From positions 21,717 to 85,716 of the forward strand of contig NZ_JBIRCY010000032.1 in the NCBI RefSeq assembly GCF_044326205.1: a DNA stretch of 64,000 nt, written 5' to 3'. A model generated the notes under the pieces. The model saw nothing but the letters and a program-made list of their open reading frames with translations. It had not been told where the DNA came from and made no database searches. Made by a program: the position numbers and the translations under genes. Of this stretch, positions 18,127 through 27,137 are shown one piece after another; the first letter of the stretch is position 1; each line of letters opens with the position of its first letter. Source of the DNA: Kumtagia sp044326205 (lineage in GTDB: Bacteria > Pseudomonadota > Alphaproteobacteria > Rhizobiales > Rhizobiaceae).

Positions 18127-19440
18127 ATGACCACCTTCTCCCCCCGCGAAATCGTCTCCGAACTTGACCGCTACATCATCGGCCAGAAGGACGCCAAGCG
18201 CGCTGTGGCAATCGCGCTGCGCAACCGCTGGCGGCGCCAGCAACTGGAAGGCCAGATGCGCGAAGAGGTGATGCCGAAGAACATTCTGATGATCGGCCCA
18301 ACCGGCGTCGGCAAGACCGAGATTTCCCGCCGCCTCGCCAAGCTGGCCGGCGCGCCCTTCATCAAGGTCGAGGCGACCAAATTCACCGAAGTCGGCTATG
18401 TCGGCCGCGATGTCGAGCAGATCGTGCGCGACCTGGTCGAGACGGCCATCGGGCTGACGCGCGACAAGATGCGCGAGGACGTCAAGGCACGCGCCCACAT
18501 CAACGCCGAGGAACGCGTGCTGGAAGCCCTCGTCGGCAAGACGGCTTCGCCGGCAACCCGCGATAGTTTCCGCAAGAAGCTGCGCGATGGCGAGATGGAT
18601 GACAAGGAGATCGAGGTCGAGGTGTCCGACACCGGCAGCGGCGGTATGCCGAGCTTCGAGATCCCCGGCATGCCCGGCGCCAATATCGGCGTGATGAACA
18701 TCAACGACATGCTGTCGAAGGCGATGGGCGGCAAACGCACCAAGACGCGCAAGACCACCGTCAAGGAATCCTACGACCTGCTGATCAACGACGAGTCCGA
18801 CAAGCTGCTCGACCAGGACGAGGTGGTGCGACGCGCTCTGGAATCGGCGGAGAATGACGGCATTGTCTTCCTCGACGAGATCGACAAGGTGGCGGCGCGC
18901 CAGGATGGCCTTTCGGGCGGACCGTCGCGCGAGGGCGTGCAGCGCGACCTGCTGCCGCTGGTCGAGGGCACGACTGTCGCGACGAAATACGGACCGATCA
19001 AGACCGACCACATATTGTTCATCGCCTCGGGCGCCTTCCACGTCTCCAAGCCGTCGGACCTGCTGCCGGAATTGCAGGGCCGCCTGCCGATCCGAGTCGA
19101 GCTTCGTGCGCTGGAGAAGGACGACTTCGTCCGCATCCTGACCGAGACGGAAGCCAGCCTGATCAAGCAGTATATCGCGCTGATGAAGACCGAAGGCGTC
19201 GAACTCGACTTCACCGAGGATGCCATCGACTCCCTCGCCGGCATCGCTGTCGATCTCAACGCCAGCGTCGAGAACATCGGAGCGCGCCGGCTGCAGACGG
19301 TGATGGAGCGGGTTCTGGATGAAATCTCCTATACGGCGCCCGACCAGAACGGCACAAAGGTGACGATCGACGCGGCCTATGTGCAGAAACACGTCGGCGA
19401 TCTGTCGAAAAACACAGATTTGTCGCGGTTTATTCTGTAA
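18127..19440 (+). CDS. hslU: ATP-dependent protease ATPase subunit HslU
   Basis: AAA+ unfoldase that caps HslV and threads substrates into it. 437 residues. Walker A GPTGVGKTE lies near residues 56-64, the I-domain near 110-230, and Walker B VFLDEIDK near 248. The C-terminus ends in DLSRFIL, matching the conserved tail that inserts between HslV subunits to activate it. The gene begins 38 bases after the membrane-protein stop. Confidence 0.97.
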   Translation: MTTFSPREIVSELDRYIIGQKDAKRAVAIALRNRWRRQQLEGQMREEVMPKNILMIGPTGVGKTEISRRLAKLAGAPFIKVEATKFTEVGYVGRDVEQIVRDLVETAIGLTRDKMREDVKARAHINAEERVLEALVGKTASPATRDSFRKKLRDGEMDDKEIEVEVSDTGSGGMPSFEIPGMPGANIGVMNINDMLSKAMGGKRTKTRKTTVKESYDLLINDESDKLLDQDEVVRRALESAENDGIVFLDEIDKVAARQDGLSGGPSREGVQRDLLPLVEGTTVATKYGPIKTDHILFIASGAFHVSKPSDLLPELQGRLPIRVELRALEKDDFVRILTETEASLIKQYIALMKTEGVELDFTEDAIDSLAGIAVDLNASVENIGARRLQTVMERVLDEISYTAPDQNGTKVTIDAAYVQKHVGDLSKNTDLSRFIL

Positions 19441-19471
19441 GCAGCTAAAACCTCGGGCGGGGAGTTGGTCA

Positions 19472-20446
19472 ATGAAAGCAAAGGTATTTTTGGCTGCGGC
19501 CTTTACGGCGATGATGGCAGTCGCCGTCCTTGCTCCCGGCCATGCCTCTGCCCAGACCGTCGTCCCGCCCGGCAACAGCCAGGCCGAACAGCCGCCTATT
19601 CCGGGCGCTTCCACCAAGCGCACCAAATCGAGTGGCACGACCTTTGAGCGCAAATATCGAAAGGTCTACGGCCTGCTGAAGAACGACGCGAAACTGCGCG
19701 CCAAGATCAAGCAGCAGGCCGCCGCCTACGGCATCGATCCGATGCATATCGTTGGCGCCATCGTCGGCGAGCACACCTACAATGTCGACGCCTACGACCG
19801 GCTCCAGACCTACTACGTCAAGGCGGTCTCCTACCTCTCCAGCAAGCTGCATTTCGCCTATGACGGCGAGGACGTGACGGATTTCATCCAGCGGCCGCAG
19901 TTCCAGGTCTGCGCCGACCAGAGCGGCAGCTATGCGCTGTGGACCTGCCGCGAGCGTGTCTGGAACAGCGAGTTCCGCGGCAAGACGGTCGGCAGCCAGT
20001 CCTTCCCGAACAACCGCTTCAGTGCCGTGTTCTTCCAGCCCTTCTACGCCGGCCAGACTTTTGGCATCGGTCAGCTCAATCCGCTGACCGCCTTACAGAT
20101 GAGTGATCTCGTCAGCCGCGTCTCCGGCTTCCCGCCACTCGACACGTCCGATCCGAACAAGGTCTATGAGACGATCATGGACCCGGACCTGACGATCGCC
20201 TATGTCGCGGCGACGCTGAAAATGTCGATCGACAGCTACCGCAAGATCGCCGGCTTCGACATTTCCCAGAACCCCGGCATCACCGCCACGCTCTACAATG
20301 TCGGCGACCCCGAAGGCCGCGCCTACGCGCTGCGCGCCGAGAACAAGACCCGCGCCGCCGAAGGCAAGGAGCCGCGCATGCCCGAAGTCAATTATTACGG
20401 CTGGCTGGTCAACGACAAGCTGCCGGAATTGCAGGCGCTGTTCTGA
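19472..20446 (+). CDS. DUF1402 family exported protein
   Basis: 324 residues from ATG 19472, with a GGGGAG ribosome site. A signal peptide is evident (MKAKVFLAAAFTAMMAVAVL, cleavage near ASA-QT at residue 28), so it is periplasmic. The mature part contains YGIDPMHIVGAIVGEHTYN and FGIGQLNPLTALQM, reminiscent of a lysozyme-like lytic transglycosylase fold (glutamate in GEHTYN), but the family is formally DUF1402. Muramidase activity is inference only. It abuts the convergent DoxX-like gene with no gap. Confidence 0.85.
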   Translation: MKAKVFLAAAFTAMMAVAVLAPGHASAQTVVPPGNSQAEQPPIPGASTKRTKSSGTTFERKYRKVYGLLKNDAKLRAKIKQQAAAYGIDPMHIVGAIVGEHTYNVDAYDRLQTYYVKAVSYLSSKLHFAYDGEDVTDFIQRPQFQVCADQSGSYALWTCRERVWNSEFRGKTVGSQSFPNNRFSAVFFQPFYAGQTFGIGQLNPLTALQMSDLVSRVSGFPPLDTSDPNKVYETIMDPDLTIAYVAATLKMSIDSYRKIAGFDISQNPGITATLYNVGDPEGRAYALRAENKTRAAEGKEPRMPEVNYYGWLVNDKLPELQALF

Positions 20447-20836
20447 TCAGCCGCGCCGCCACGGGAAGATGGCGCGCAGTGCCGGGTCGCGCAACCAAAG
20501 GCCGCCCCACATGAACAGGCCGAGATAGATCGAAAACAATATGTGGCTGAACAACGGGCTGCCGGCGCGGATCTGCGTCGCCATCGCCCCACCGAGCAAG
20601 CCCATGGTCAGCACCGCGCCGAAAACACTGGTACGCGGATAGAGATAAAGCAGCACGCAAGCGAGTTCGATCACACCGATCATCATCACATAACCCGCAG
20701 GCCAACCAAGCTGCGCCATGGTTTCGTCGGCCACCGCCATGCCGGCCAGCTTCGGTGTCACCGACGCGCCCAGCATGAAAAGCGCATAGAGGCCGGTCAA
20801 CACCCAGCCGGTCATGGTCATCGAACGTTCGCTCAT
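20447..20836 (-). CDS. DoxX-like small membrane protein
   Basis: 129 residues with four predicted membrane helices (WVLTGLYALFMLGASVTPKL; VMMIGVIELACVLLYLYP; VFGAVLTMGLLGGAMATQI; ILFSIYLGLFMWGGLWLRD), matching the DoxX-like family. Members are often annotated as quinol-related membrane proteins without a proven reaction. It is the last gene of a minus-strand group that begins at mltA or the Tim44-like gene, separated from the XRE gene by 49 bases. Confidence 0.8.
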   Translation of the reverse strand: MSERSMTMTGWVLTGLYALFMLGASVTPKLAGMAVADETMAQLGWPAGYVMMIGVIELACVLLYLYPRTSVFGAVLTMGLLGGAMATQIRAGSPLFSHILFSIYLGLFMWGGLWLRDPALRAIFPWRRG

Positions 20837-20885
20837 TTCAATTCCCTCGAATTGCCAGAATACGGCGAGGACGAACGACCGTGAC

Positions 20886-21257
20886 CTATTCCGACACGGA
20901 CGGACCAGCAGAGCGGATGATTTCTATGAGCGAATCGATCGTCGCCTTGTCGAGGCTTCCGATCCTGTCGGCGAGAAGGTTCGCGAGCCGCGTTGCTTCC
21001 GGGCTGAGACCGGCCGTATCGACCACAATGCGTGGATGCGATTCCCAAGCAAGCTTTTCCAGCTCCTCGGCATCGTCCCAGATAACGTTGAAGTAGCCGA
21101 TGATCTTCTGCACCATCGGCCAGCCCGGCACGCCACGGCGTCCATGTTCCAGCGCCGAGAGATAAGCGGCGCTGACGCCGAGCGCGGCGGCCATCTGCTT
21201 CTGGCTGATGCCGCGCTCCGCCCGCAAGGCCCGCAATTTCGCGCCAAACGGTGTCAC
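20886..21257 (-). CDS. XRE-family helix-turn-helix regulator
   Basis: 123 residues. The N-terminal HTH is clear: LRALRAERGISQKQMAAALG, VSAAYLSALEHGRRG. A C-terminal helical region (EATRLANLLADRIGSLDKAT) may dimerise. GTG start at 21257 overlaps the Smr stop (GTGA), so it is co-translated with smr and mltA. Its target genes are unknown; an envelope-related role is only a guess from position. Confidence 0.88.
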   Translation of the reverse strand: MTPFGAKLRALRAERGISQKQMAAALGVSAAYLSALEHGRRGVPGWPMVQKIIGYFNVIWDDAEELEKLAWESHPRIVVDTAGLSPEATRLANLLADRIGSLDKATIDSLIEIIRSAGPSVSE

Positions 21258-21799
21258 CGTCCGGCCTTTCGGCGCAAACGGACATAAAGCGCTCCGGCGC
21301 CGCCATGGTGGCGCGCGGCATGGTCGTGGCTGCTGACCAGGGGTCGGAAGGGCGCGGTCGCCAACCAGCCCGGCACGGCACGGCGTAATACGCCGTCGCC
21401 GCCGGAAGACGAGCCCTTGCCGGTGATGACGAGGACGTAGCGCACGCCATTCGAATAGGCACGGCCCAGGAAGGAAAGCAGCAGGCCATAGGCCTGATCC
21501 TGGGTCAGGCCGTGCAGGTCGACGCGGCCTTCGATCGGCAGGCGGCCGGCTGCGATCTTGTCGTGTGTGGGGCGGTCGAGCGCGCTCTGGCCCAGCGGGT
21601 TTCGGCGGGCGGGCACAGGTGCCGGGGCCGACTTCGTCGGATCAGGCACTGTCTCCGACAGCGCCTCCGCCATCGACAGCGGCTTCTGTTCCGGGGCTGC
21701 CGGGTGCTTGCGGCCCTTCAGCGGCGTTGCTGAGCGCGCGACAAGGCTCCACAGGACCCGGTCCTCGTCCGTGAGCGCCTTGTCAGTGCGCCGGCTCAC
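21254..21799 (-). CDS. Smr-domain (MutS2-type) putative nuclease
   Basis: 181 residues. A proline-rich disordered N-terminal half (SAPAPVPARRNPLG) is followed by a C-terminal Smr domain with DLHG (residues 94-97) and TGKG (126-129), the two signatures of Smr DNA or RNA nicking domains. GTG start at 21799 overlaps the mltA stop (GTGA). Stand-alone Smr proteins next to mltA are common in rhizobia. Confidence 0.9.
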   Translation of the reverse strand: MSRRTDKALTDEDRVLWSLVARSATPLKGRKHPAAPEQKPLSMAEALSETVPDPTKSAPAPVPARRNPLGQSALDRPTHDKIAAGRLPIEGRVDLHGLTQDQAYGLLLSFLGRAYSNGVRYVLVITGKGSSSGGDGVLRRAVPGWLATAPFRPLVSSHDHAARHHGGAGALYVRLRRKAGR

Positions 21800-22905
21800 C
21801 GACTGCCACCCTCGACGAGCGGACGCGGCAGCAGCGCGAAGAAATCAGCCTCGTTGCGCACCACGCCGGCGATCTCGCCCGCGGCATCGCCCGACCCGGC
21901 GAACAGATCGCCGCGCGCCGAACCGACGATCGCCGAACCCGTGTCCTGCGCGATCATCAGCCTGCGGAACGGTTTTGTGTCGAAAGCCGTCAAAGCGGGC
22001 GCATGGATGAAAAACGGCGTGCCGAATGTGTGCAGCAGCCGGTCGACGGCGACCGATCGCCCGGCAGTGAGTGGCACCTTCGCCGCCGCCACGGGCCCAA
22101 GCGCCGGATCGTCGACCTCGGCCTCGCGGAAGAAGATGTAGGATAGGTTCCGCCAGAGAATCTCGTCGCTGCGCCGCGGATTGGCGGCAAGCCAGGCGCG
22201 AATCGACTGCATGGTGACCTGCGCCAGCGGGATCTCATCCAGGTCGGCCAAAATCTTTCCCGGCCCGCTGAAACGATGTCCGGTCTTGGCGGCATAGGTG
22301 ACGCGGCGCATCGAGCCGTCCGGCATGACGAGACGGGCCGCGCCTTGTACATGGATGAAGAAGGCGTCGACCTTTTCGGCCAGCCAGGCGATCTCCAGCC
22401 CCCTGCCGGCCAGCGCACCACGCTCGATCTGGCCGCGATCGAAATACTCGACGATGCCGTCCGCCGTATTCCGGCCGAAAGCCAAATACGGATCGAAGTT
22501 TTGGGGCCGGTTGGTGTCGTCGATGTCGATAAGGTCGGCTGGCCGCGCCAGCAGCGGCACGGTGAAATCATCGGTCCGGACACGAGATGCCCGGACTTCA
22601 GGCTCGTAGAAGCCGGTGACCAGGCCGCCAGTCCCCTCGCCCGGCGACACGCGGGCAGGAATAAAATGGCGTTCGAAAAAGGCGCGCGCCTGCGACCTGT
22701 CCAGCCCCTCGGCCGAGCGGGCCTCCGCATAGGCGGGCGCAAAAGCGGCAAAATCCACGCCCAGGCTGCCGGTACGATAGGGTTTGGCCAGGATGTGGAA
22801 GGCGGACCGGCGGAAGGCTTCGAAGGCGAGGGTTTGATCGTCCTCGGCCCATCCGGGCAAATCACCGAAGTCGACAGGCGCGAAGGCTGGGGAAAGCGGC
22901 GGCAT
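21796..22905 (-). CDS. mltA: Membrane-bound lytic murein transglycosylase A family protein
   Basis: Cleaves peptidoglycan glycan strands with formation of 1,6-anhydromuramic acid. 369 residues. The MltA domain begins with GGLVTGFYEPEVRAS and the C-terminal 3D domain has MIAQDTGSAIVG and GDLFAGSGDAAG, where the aspartate of AQDTG corresponds to the catalytic acid. No lipoprotein signal is visible at the chosen start, so either the start is further upstream or this version is not lipidated. It lies 24 bases after the Tim44-like gene. Confidence 0.9.
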   Translation of the reverse strand: MPPLSPAFAPVDFGDLPGWAEDDQTLAFEAFRRSAFHILAKPYRTGSLGVDFAAFAPAYAEARSAEGLDRSQARAFFERHFIPARVSPGEGTGGLVTGFYEPEVRASRVRTDDFTVPLLARPADLIDIDDTNRPQNFDPYLAFGRNTADGIVEYFDRGQIERGALAGRGLEIAWLAEKVDAFFIHVQGAARLVMPDGSMRRVTYAAKTGHRFSGPGKILADLDEIPLAQVTMQSIRAWLAANPRRSDEILWRNLSYIFFREAEVDDPALGPVAAAKVPLTAGRSVAVDRLLHTFGTPFFIHAPALTAFDTKPFRRLMIAQDTGSAIVGSARGDLFAGSGDAAGEIAGVVRNEADFFALLPRPLVEGGSR

Positions 22906-22929
22906 GGCGGCGCGCCCTGGAGTGAGAAC

Positions 22930-23631
22930 TCACTCTTCTTCTTCGGTGGCGACCAGCTTCCAGTTGGGGTCCTTGGATCGCGTATCGCGCGCGAAGGTCC
23001 AGACGTCCTTGACCTCGGCGACTGTCTCCGGATCGCCGTCGATCACCTCGCCGGCCTTGTTGCGGGTCGCGGAGATCAGTTCGCTGACGATGCGCAGCGT
23101 GATATGCGCCTCACCGCCCTTCATCTCGGCCGACACGATGTCCGCCTTGTCGATACCGACGAAGGACGACTGGATCTTTTCGGAACGGGTCTCACGCTCG
23201 CCGATCGCGGCGACGAAACCGTCAAAGACTTCGCGAGACAGGAGATTCTTCAGCGTCTTGCGGTCGCCATCGGCATAAGCCATGACAATCATCTCGTAGG
23301 CCATTTTGGCGCCATCGACGAAGGTCTTGGGTTCAAAGGACGGATCAGCATCGCGGATAGCGCGCAGGCCCTTGTTGAGGTCGCTCGGCGGGGGAGCAGC
23401 GGCGTCGATCGCCGCATAAGTTTCGTCCGGCTCCCCGGGCACACGCTTTTTAGGCAGCGATACGACATTGTCGGTCTTGGTCGGATCTTTTTCGCGGGTA
23501 CGGCCGGCAGTGTAGGGATCGAAAGGCGGGCGTTCATTGCCGGTACGCCGGCCGAGCACATTGCGCAGCTGGAAGAAGATCACGACCGCCGCGACCAAGA
23601 AAAAAATCGTCCCGAAGTCGAAAAATTCCAT
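22930..23631 (-). CDS. Tim44/TimA-like membrane-associated protein
   Basis: 233 residues from ATG 23631 (MEFFDFGTIFFLVAAVVIFF), an N-terminal membrane anchor at about residues 5-22. The Tim44-like domain occupies the C-terminal half (FVDGAKMAYEMIVMAYADGD through VWTFARDTRS). In mitochondria Tim44 tethers the import motor; the bacterial TimA role is unclear. The location between fxsA-secB and mltA is conserved in rhizobia. It is transcribed divergently from fxsA. Confidence 0.9.
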   Translation of the reverse strand: MEFFDFGTIFFLVAAVVIFFQLRNVLGRRTGNERPPFDPYTAGRTREKDPTKTDNVVSLPKKRVPGEPDETYAAIDAAAPPPSDLNKGLRAIRDADPSFEPKTFVDGAKMAYEMIVMAYADGDRKTLKNLLSREVFDGFVAAIGERETRSEKIQSSFVGIDKADIVSAEMKGGEAHITLRIVSELISATRNKAGEVIDGDPETVAEVKDVWTFARDTRSKDPNWKLVATEEEE

Positions 23632-23815
23632 TTCTTCCGCCAACCGATCCTCTGAAGCGGCTCCCGGTCCCTTGCCGGGCACAGCAGCATGGGTTGCAAG
23701 CAATCCATATAGACCGCAGGGTGCGATCATTCAAATCAAACGCCTGCATACCTATGTAAGAAGAAATGCGCCAGCAGCAATTGTCTGCGTGGAAAAACAC
23801 CAGCCTGGACACGTC

Positions 23816-24316
23816 GTGTATCGCTTGATTCCACTTTTTCTCCTTTTCGTGCTGCCGCTGGCCGAAATCGCCGGCTTCGTCATCGTCGGGCGCGAGATCG
23901 GCGCATTGGCTACGATCGGCCTCGTGCTTGCCAGTGCCATCGTCGGCGCGATCCTGCTGAAATGGCAGGGGTTCGGCGCGCTTTCCCGGCTGCGGAACGA
24001 CGTCGCGGCGGGGCGCGATCCCAGCCGGCAGATGGCGCATGGCGTGATGATCGTGATCGCCGGTATCCTGCTGATGCTCCCCGGCTTCATCACCGACATC
24101 GTCGGGCTGCTGCTGTTCCTGCCGCCGGTTCGTGACCTTGGCTGGCGCTTTGTGCGTGACCGGGTGCAGGTCGTTGGCGATTTCGGCATGTTCCGCGGCG
24201 GCTTTGAAGCGGGCCGCGGAAAGCCGCGCGGCCCAATTATCGATCTCGATGAAGACGACTACAAGCCGACGCCCAATGCGGACTCGCCCTGGCGGCGTAT
24301 CGACGGAGAAAAATAG
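23816..24316 (+). CDS. fxsA: FxsA family membrane protein
   Basis: 166 residues, probably from GTG 23816 (VYRLIPLFLLFVLPLAEIAG); TTG 23825 is an alternative. Two to four membrane segments are visible, including FVIVGREIGALATIGLVLAS and MIVIAGILLMLPGFITDIVG, followed by a polar tail. E. coli FxsA suppresses F exclusion of phage T7; the cellular role is unknown. The weak ribosome site leaves the start uncertain. It is followed by secB after 88 bases. Confidence 0.85.
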   Translation: MYRLIPLFLLFVLPLAEIAGFVIVGREIGALATIGLVLASAIVGAILLKWQGFGALSRLRNDVAAGRDPSRQMAHGVMIVIAGILLMLPGFITDIVGLLLFLPPVRDLGWRFVRDRVQVVGDFGMFRGGFEAGRGKPRGPIIDLDEDDYKPTPNADSPWRRIDGEK

Positions 24317-24404
24317 GCAAACTTGTGTTGCCTTGCCCGCCATGCTAGCGAAGCCGCGATTTTGACCGGGCCGCAGCGCGGCTGAAGCGAAAGGACTACG
24401 GCCG

Positions 24405-24908
24405 ATGGCCATCAACGAGAATGCGCCGGCGGGGACGGCGACCAACGGAAACGCCCAGACCACCAAAGCTACGCTCAATGTGCTTGCCCAGTATGTGAAG
24501 GATCTCTCCTTCGAGAGCCCCGGCGCGCCGAATTCGCTGCGCGGCCGCGAGAAGGCTCCCGGCATCAACATCAATGTCAATGTTGCCGCCAATCCTCTCT
24601 CGGACAAGGAATTCGACGTCAACCTGACCCTGAACGCCAAGGCTTCCTTCGAGAAGGACGTGCTGTTCAATGTCGAGCTGGTCTATGGCGGCGTGTTCCG
24701 CATCGAGGGTTTTCCGCAGGAGCATATGCTGCCGCTGCTGTTCATCGAATGTCCGCGGCTGCTGTTCCCATTCGCGCGACAGATCATAGCCGAGGCGACA
24801 CGCAATGGCGGCTTCCCGCCGCTGATGCTCGACCCGATCGATTTCGCGCAGATGTTCCAGCAGAAGCTGGCCGAGGATCAGGCCGCTTCCAAGGTCAAGG
24901 TCAGCTAA
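24405..24908 (+). CDS. secB: Protein-export chaperone SecB
   Basis: Tetrameric cytoplasmic chaperone that keeps preproteins unfolded and delivers them to SecA. 167 residues. The core LNVLAQYVKDLSFESPGAP and the C-terminal block LLFPFARQIIAEATRNGGFP with LDPIDFAQMF are typical. Its last 8 bases overlap the convergent dnaQ 3' end. Confidence 0.96.
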   Translation: MAINENAPAGTATNGNAQTTKATLNVLAQYVKDLSFESPGAPNSLRGREKAPGININVNVAANPLSDKEFDVNLTLNAKASFEKDVLFNVELVYGGVFRIEGFPQEHMLPLLFIECPRLLFPFARQIIAEATRNGGFPPLMLDPIDFAQMFQQKLAEDQAASKVKVS

Positions 24909-25626
24909 GCGCTTCCGCCGGCTGCAACGCGCTGGCGGTTTCCAGCCAGATCGCTTTTTCACCAAGTTGAGCCGCGAGGCGCGCATGCGCCTCGCGTTCG
25001 GCTGAAGTCAGCCTTGCGGCAAGCGGACGCGGCCGTTCCCGCTGCTGCGGCTCGGCGAATTCGACCGAAACTTCGACGGTCGTGACTTCGACAGTCTCAA
25101 GAACCAACGCAGCCTGCTTGCCGCCGATGAGTTCGATATAGACCTCGGCGAGCAGTTCGGAGTCGAGAAGCGCGCCGTGCTTGGTGCGGCGGCTGTTGTC
25201 GATCCCGTAACGCCGGCAGAGCGCGTCGAGCGAATTCGGCCCCATCGGATGCTTGCGGCGCGCCAACGCCAGCGTGTCGGTCACCCGCTCCGGGCCGATC
25301 GGCGGCAGGCCGAGCCTGGCAAACTCGGCGTTGATGAAACCCATGTCGAAGCCGGCATTGTGGGCGACAAGGCGCGCGCCCTCTATGAAGGCGCAGAACT
25401 GCTCGGCGATTTGCGGAAAGGTCGGCTTGTCGGCAAGTTCGGCATCGCTGATGCCATGGACCGCGAGCGCATCCGGGTGGACCGGCCGACCCTGCGCGTT
25501 GATATAGACGTGAAACGTTCGGCCTGTCGGGAATCGGTTGTCCAGTTCGACACCGCCGATCTCGATCACACGGTCCTCGCGGGAATCGAGGCCGGTGGTT
25601 TCGGTGTCGAAGATGATTTCGCGCAT
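24901..25626 (-). CDS. dnaQ: DNA polymerase III epsilon subunit (3'-5' proofreading exonuclease)
   Basis: 241 residues. DEDDh exonuclease motifs are in order: FDTETTG (D7, E9), LVAHNAGFDMGFIN, and HGALLDSELLAEVY with the catalytic histidine and aspartate. It proofreads within the replicative polymerase core. The gene is transcribed leftward, away from the putative origin at 28.6-29.0 kb, with a 72-base gap to coaE. Confidence 0.96.
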   Translation of the reverse strand: MREIIFDTETTGLDSREDRVIEIGGVELDNRFPTGRTFHVYINAQGRPVHPDALAVHGISDAELADKPTFPQIAEQFCAFIEGARLVAHNAGFDMGFINAEFARLGLPPIGPERVTDTLALARRKHPMGPNSLDALCRRYGIDNSRRTKHGALLDSELLAEVYIELIGGKQAALVLETVEVTTVEVSVEFAEPQQRERPRPLAARLTSAEREAHARLAAQLGEKAIWLETASALQPAEALS

Positions 25627-25698
25627 AGGTCAGGTCTTTCGAAAAGAGCTGGTGCGATTCTCGCGCAGGAGCATCTTACAGGCAAGCACCGGGGTTGG

Positions 25699-26292
25699 TC
25701 AGGCCAGGGGTTTCCCACCGAGTTTGGCGACAATCTCCGAAACCGCGCGGCTCGCGCTTTCCATGCCAAGGCCCGTGTCGATGACATAGTCGGCCTGCCG
25801 CCGTTTTTCGGCGTCCGGAACCTGCTTGGCCAGGATAGCCTCGAACTTGTCCTCGGTCATTCCAGGCCGCGCAAGCACGCGTTGCCGCTGGATGTCCGGA
25901 TCGGCGCTAACGACCACAACCTTGTCCACCCGGTTGCGCCCGCCGGTCTCGAACAGCAGAGGAATATCGAGGACAACCAGCGGCGCGCCGGCAGCGCGAT
26001 GACGCACCAGAAACGCATCGGCGTCGGCGCGAACCAGGGGATGGACGATCGATTCGAGTCTTTTCAACGCTTCGGGCTTCCCCAGCACGCGTTTTGAGAG
26101 TTCGGCGCGGTCTATTGTCCCATCCTTCAGCGTGCCGGGAAACGCTTCCTCCACGAGCGGAGCGGCCTTCCCCGCATAAAGTCGATGCACCGCTTCGTCG
26201 GAATCGTGAACCGGCACGCCGGCTTCGCGAAACATCTGGGCCGTGGTCGACTTACCCATGCCGATCGACCCGGTGAGGCCGAGGATAATCAC
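25699..26292 (-). CDS. coaE: Dephospho-CoA kinase
   Basis: Last step of coenzyme A synthesis, phosphorylating the 3'-hydroxyl of dephospho-CoA. 197 residues. P-loop GLTGSIGMGKST spans residues 5-16. LVVLDIPLLFETG and the VVSADPDIQRQRV block are typical. GTG start 26292 overlaps the aroE stop (GTGA), so the two genes are coupled. Confidence 0.96.
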   Translation of the reverse strand: MIILGLTGSIGMGKSTTAQMFREAGVPVHDSDEAVHRLYAGKAAPLVEEAFPGTLKDGTIDRAELSKRVLGKPEALKRLESIVHPLVRADADAFLVRHRAAGAPLVVLDIPLLFETGGRNRVDKVVVVSADPDIQRQRVLARPGMTEDKFEAILAKQVPDAEKRRQADYVIDTGLGMESASRAVSEIVAKLGGKPLA

Positions 26293-27137
26293 GCTGCCTT
26301 CGCCACGAGATCGCCGACGATCAAGTCACGCAGTGCCGGCGTCACCTTCGGCCGGATGCCGAACCATTTTTCGAACCCGGGCACTGCCTGGTGGAGCAGC
26401 ATACCAAGACCATCGACCGCCTTCAGCCCACGCTTGCGGGCGGCTGCCAGCAGCGGCGTCTCCAGCGGTACATAGACGATGTCGGTCACCAGCGCATGGC
26501 CGGGCAGCCGGTCGAGATCTACCGGAAGTTCCGGTTCGCCATGCATACCGAGCGACGTTGTGTTGACCAGCAACGCCGCGTCGCCAAGCAGGGCGTTGGC
26601 TGCGCCAACTCCATGCGCCGAGAAGACCGGACCGAATTCCTCCGCTAGCGCCTGCGCGCGCGCAAGAGTCCGGTTGATGATACGGATGTCGGAAAAACCG
26701 CGCTGCTTTAGCGCGCAAAGCACCGCTCTCGCTGCGCCGCCGGCGCCCAGCACCACCGCCGCGCCGGAAGATGCGGCCCAGCCGGGAGCGAAGTCGTCCA
26801 GATTGGCCGCAAAGCCATAAGCGTCCGTGTTCGAACCGCAGAGCCTGCCATCCTCGACCCATAGCGTATTGACTGCACCGATCTCTTCGGCGGCCGCATC
26901 ACGGCGATCGACAGCCCGGAAAGCCGCCTCCTTGTGCGGAATAGTGACATTGCCGCCGACATATCGACCCTTCCGAAGCGATGCCGCGAAATCCCCAAAA
27001 TCATCAGGCGTGACGTCGATCGCCTCGTAATTGCCGACAAGACCATAGTGCTTCAGCCAATAGCCATGGATTTTTGGCGAACGCGAATGCGCGATCGGGT
27101 GCCCGCAGACGAACGCCTTCCGTGCTGCCTCAGCCAT
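26289..27137 (-). CDS. aroE: Shikimate dehydrogenase (NADP+)
   Basis: Reduces 3-dehydroshikimate to shikimate in aromatic amino acid synthesis. 282 residues from ATG 27137; longer readings overlap maf and are rejected. HSRSPKIH binds shikimate, K69 in NVTIPHKE and D105 in SNTDAYG are the catalytic pair, and VLGAGGAARAV begins the NADP fold. It overlaps the maf 3' end by 8 bases. Confidence 0.96.
   Translation of the reverse strand: MAEAARKAFVCGHPIAHSRSPKIHGYWLKHYGLVGNYEAIDVTPDDFGDFAASLRKGRYVGGNVTIPHKEAAFRAVDRRDAAAEEIGAVNTLWVEDGRLCGSNTDAYGFAANLDDFAPGWAASSGAAVVLGAGGAARAVLCALKQRGFSDIRIINRTLARAQALAEEFGPVFSAHGVGAANALLGDAALLVNTTSLGMHGEPELPVDLDRLPGHALVTDIVYVPLETPLLAAARKRGLKAVDGLGMLLHQAVPGFEKWFGIRPKVTPALRDLIVGDLVAKAA

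Noticed and set aside
18079..19653. 524-codon minus-strand frame opposite hslU
   Set aside because: Composition and placement show it to be a mirror of the hslU codon pattern; no ribosome site or domain.
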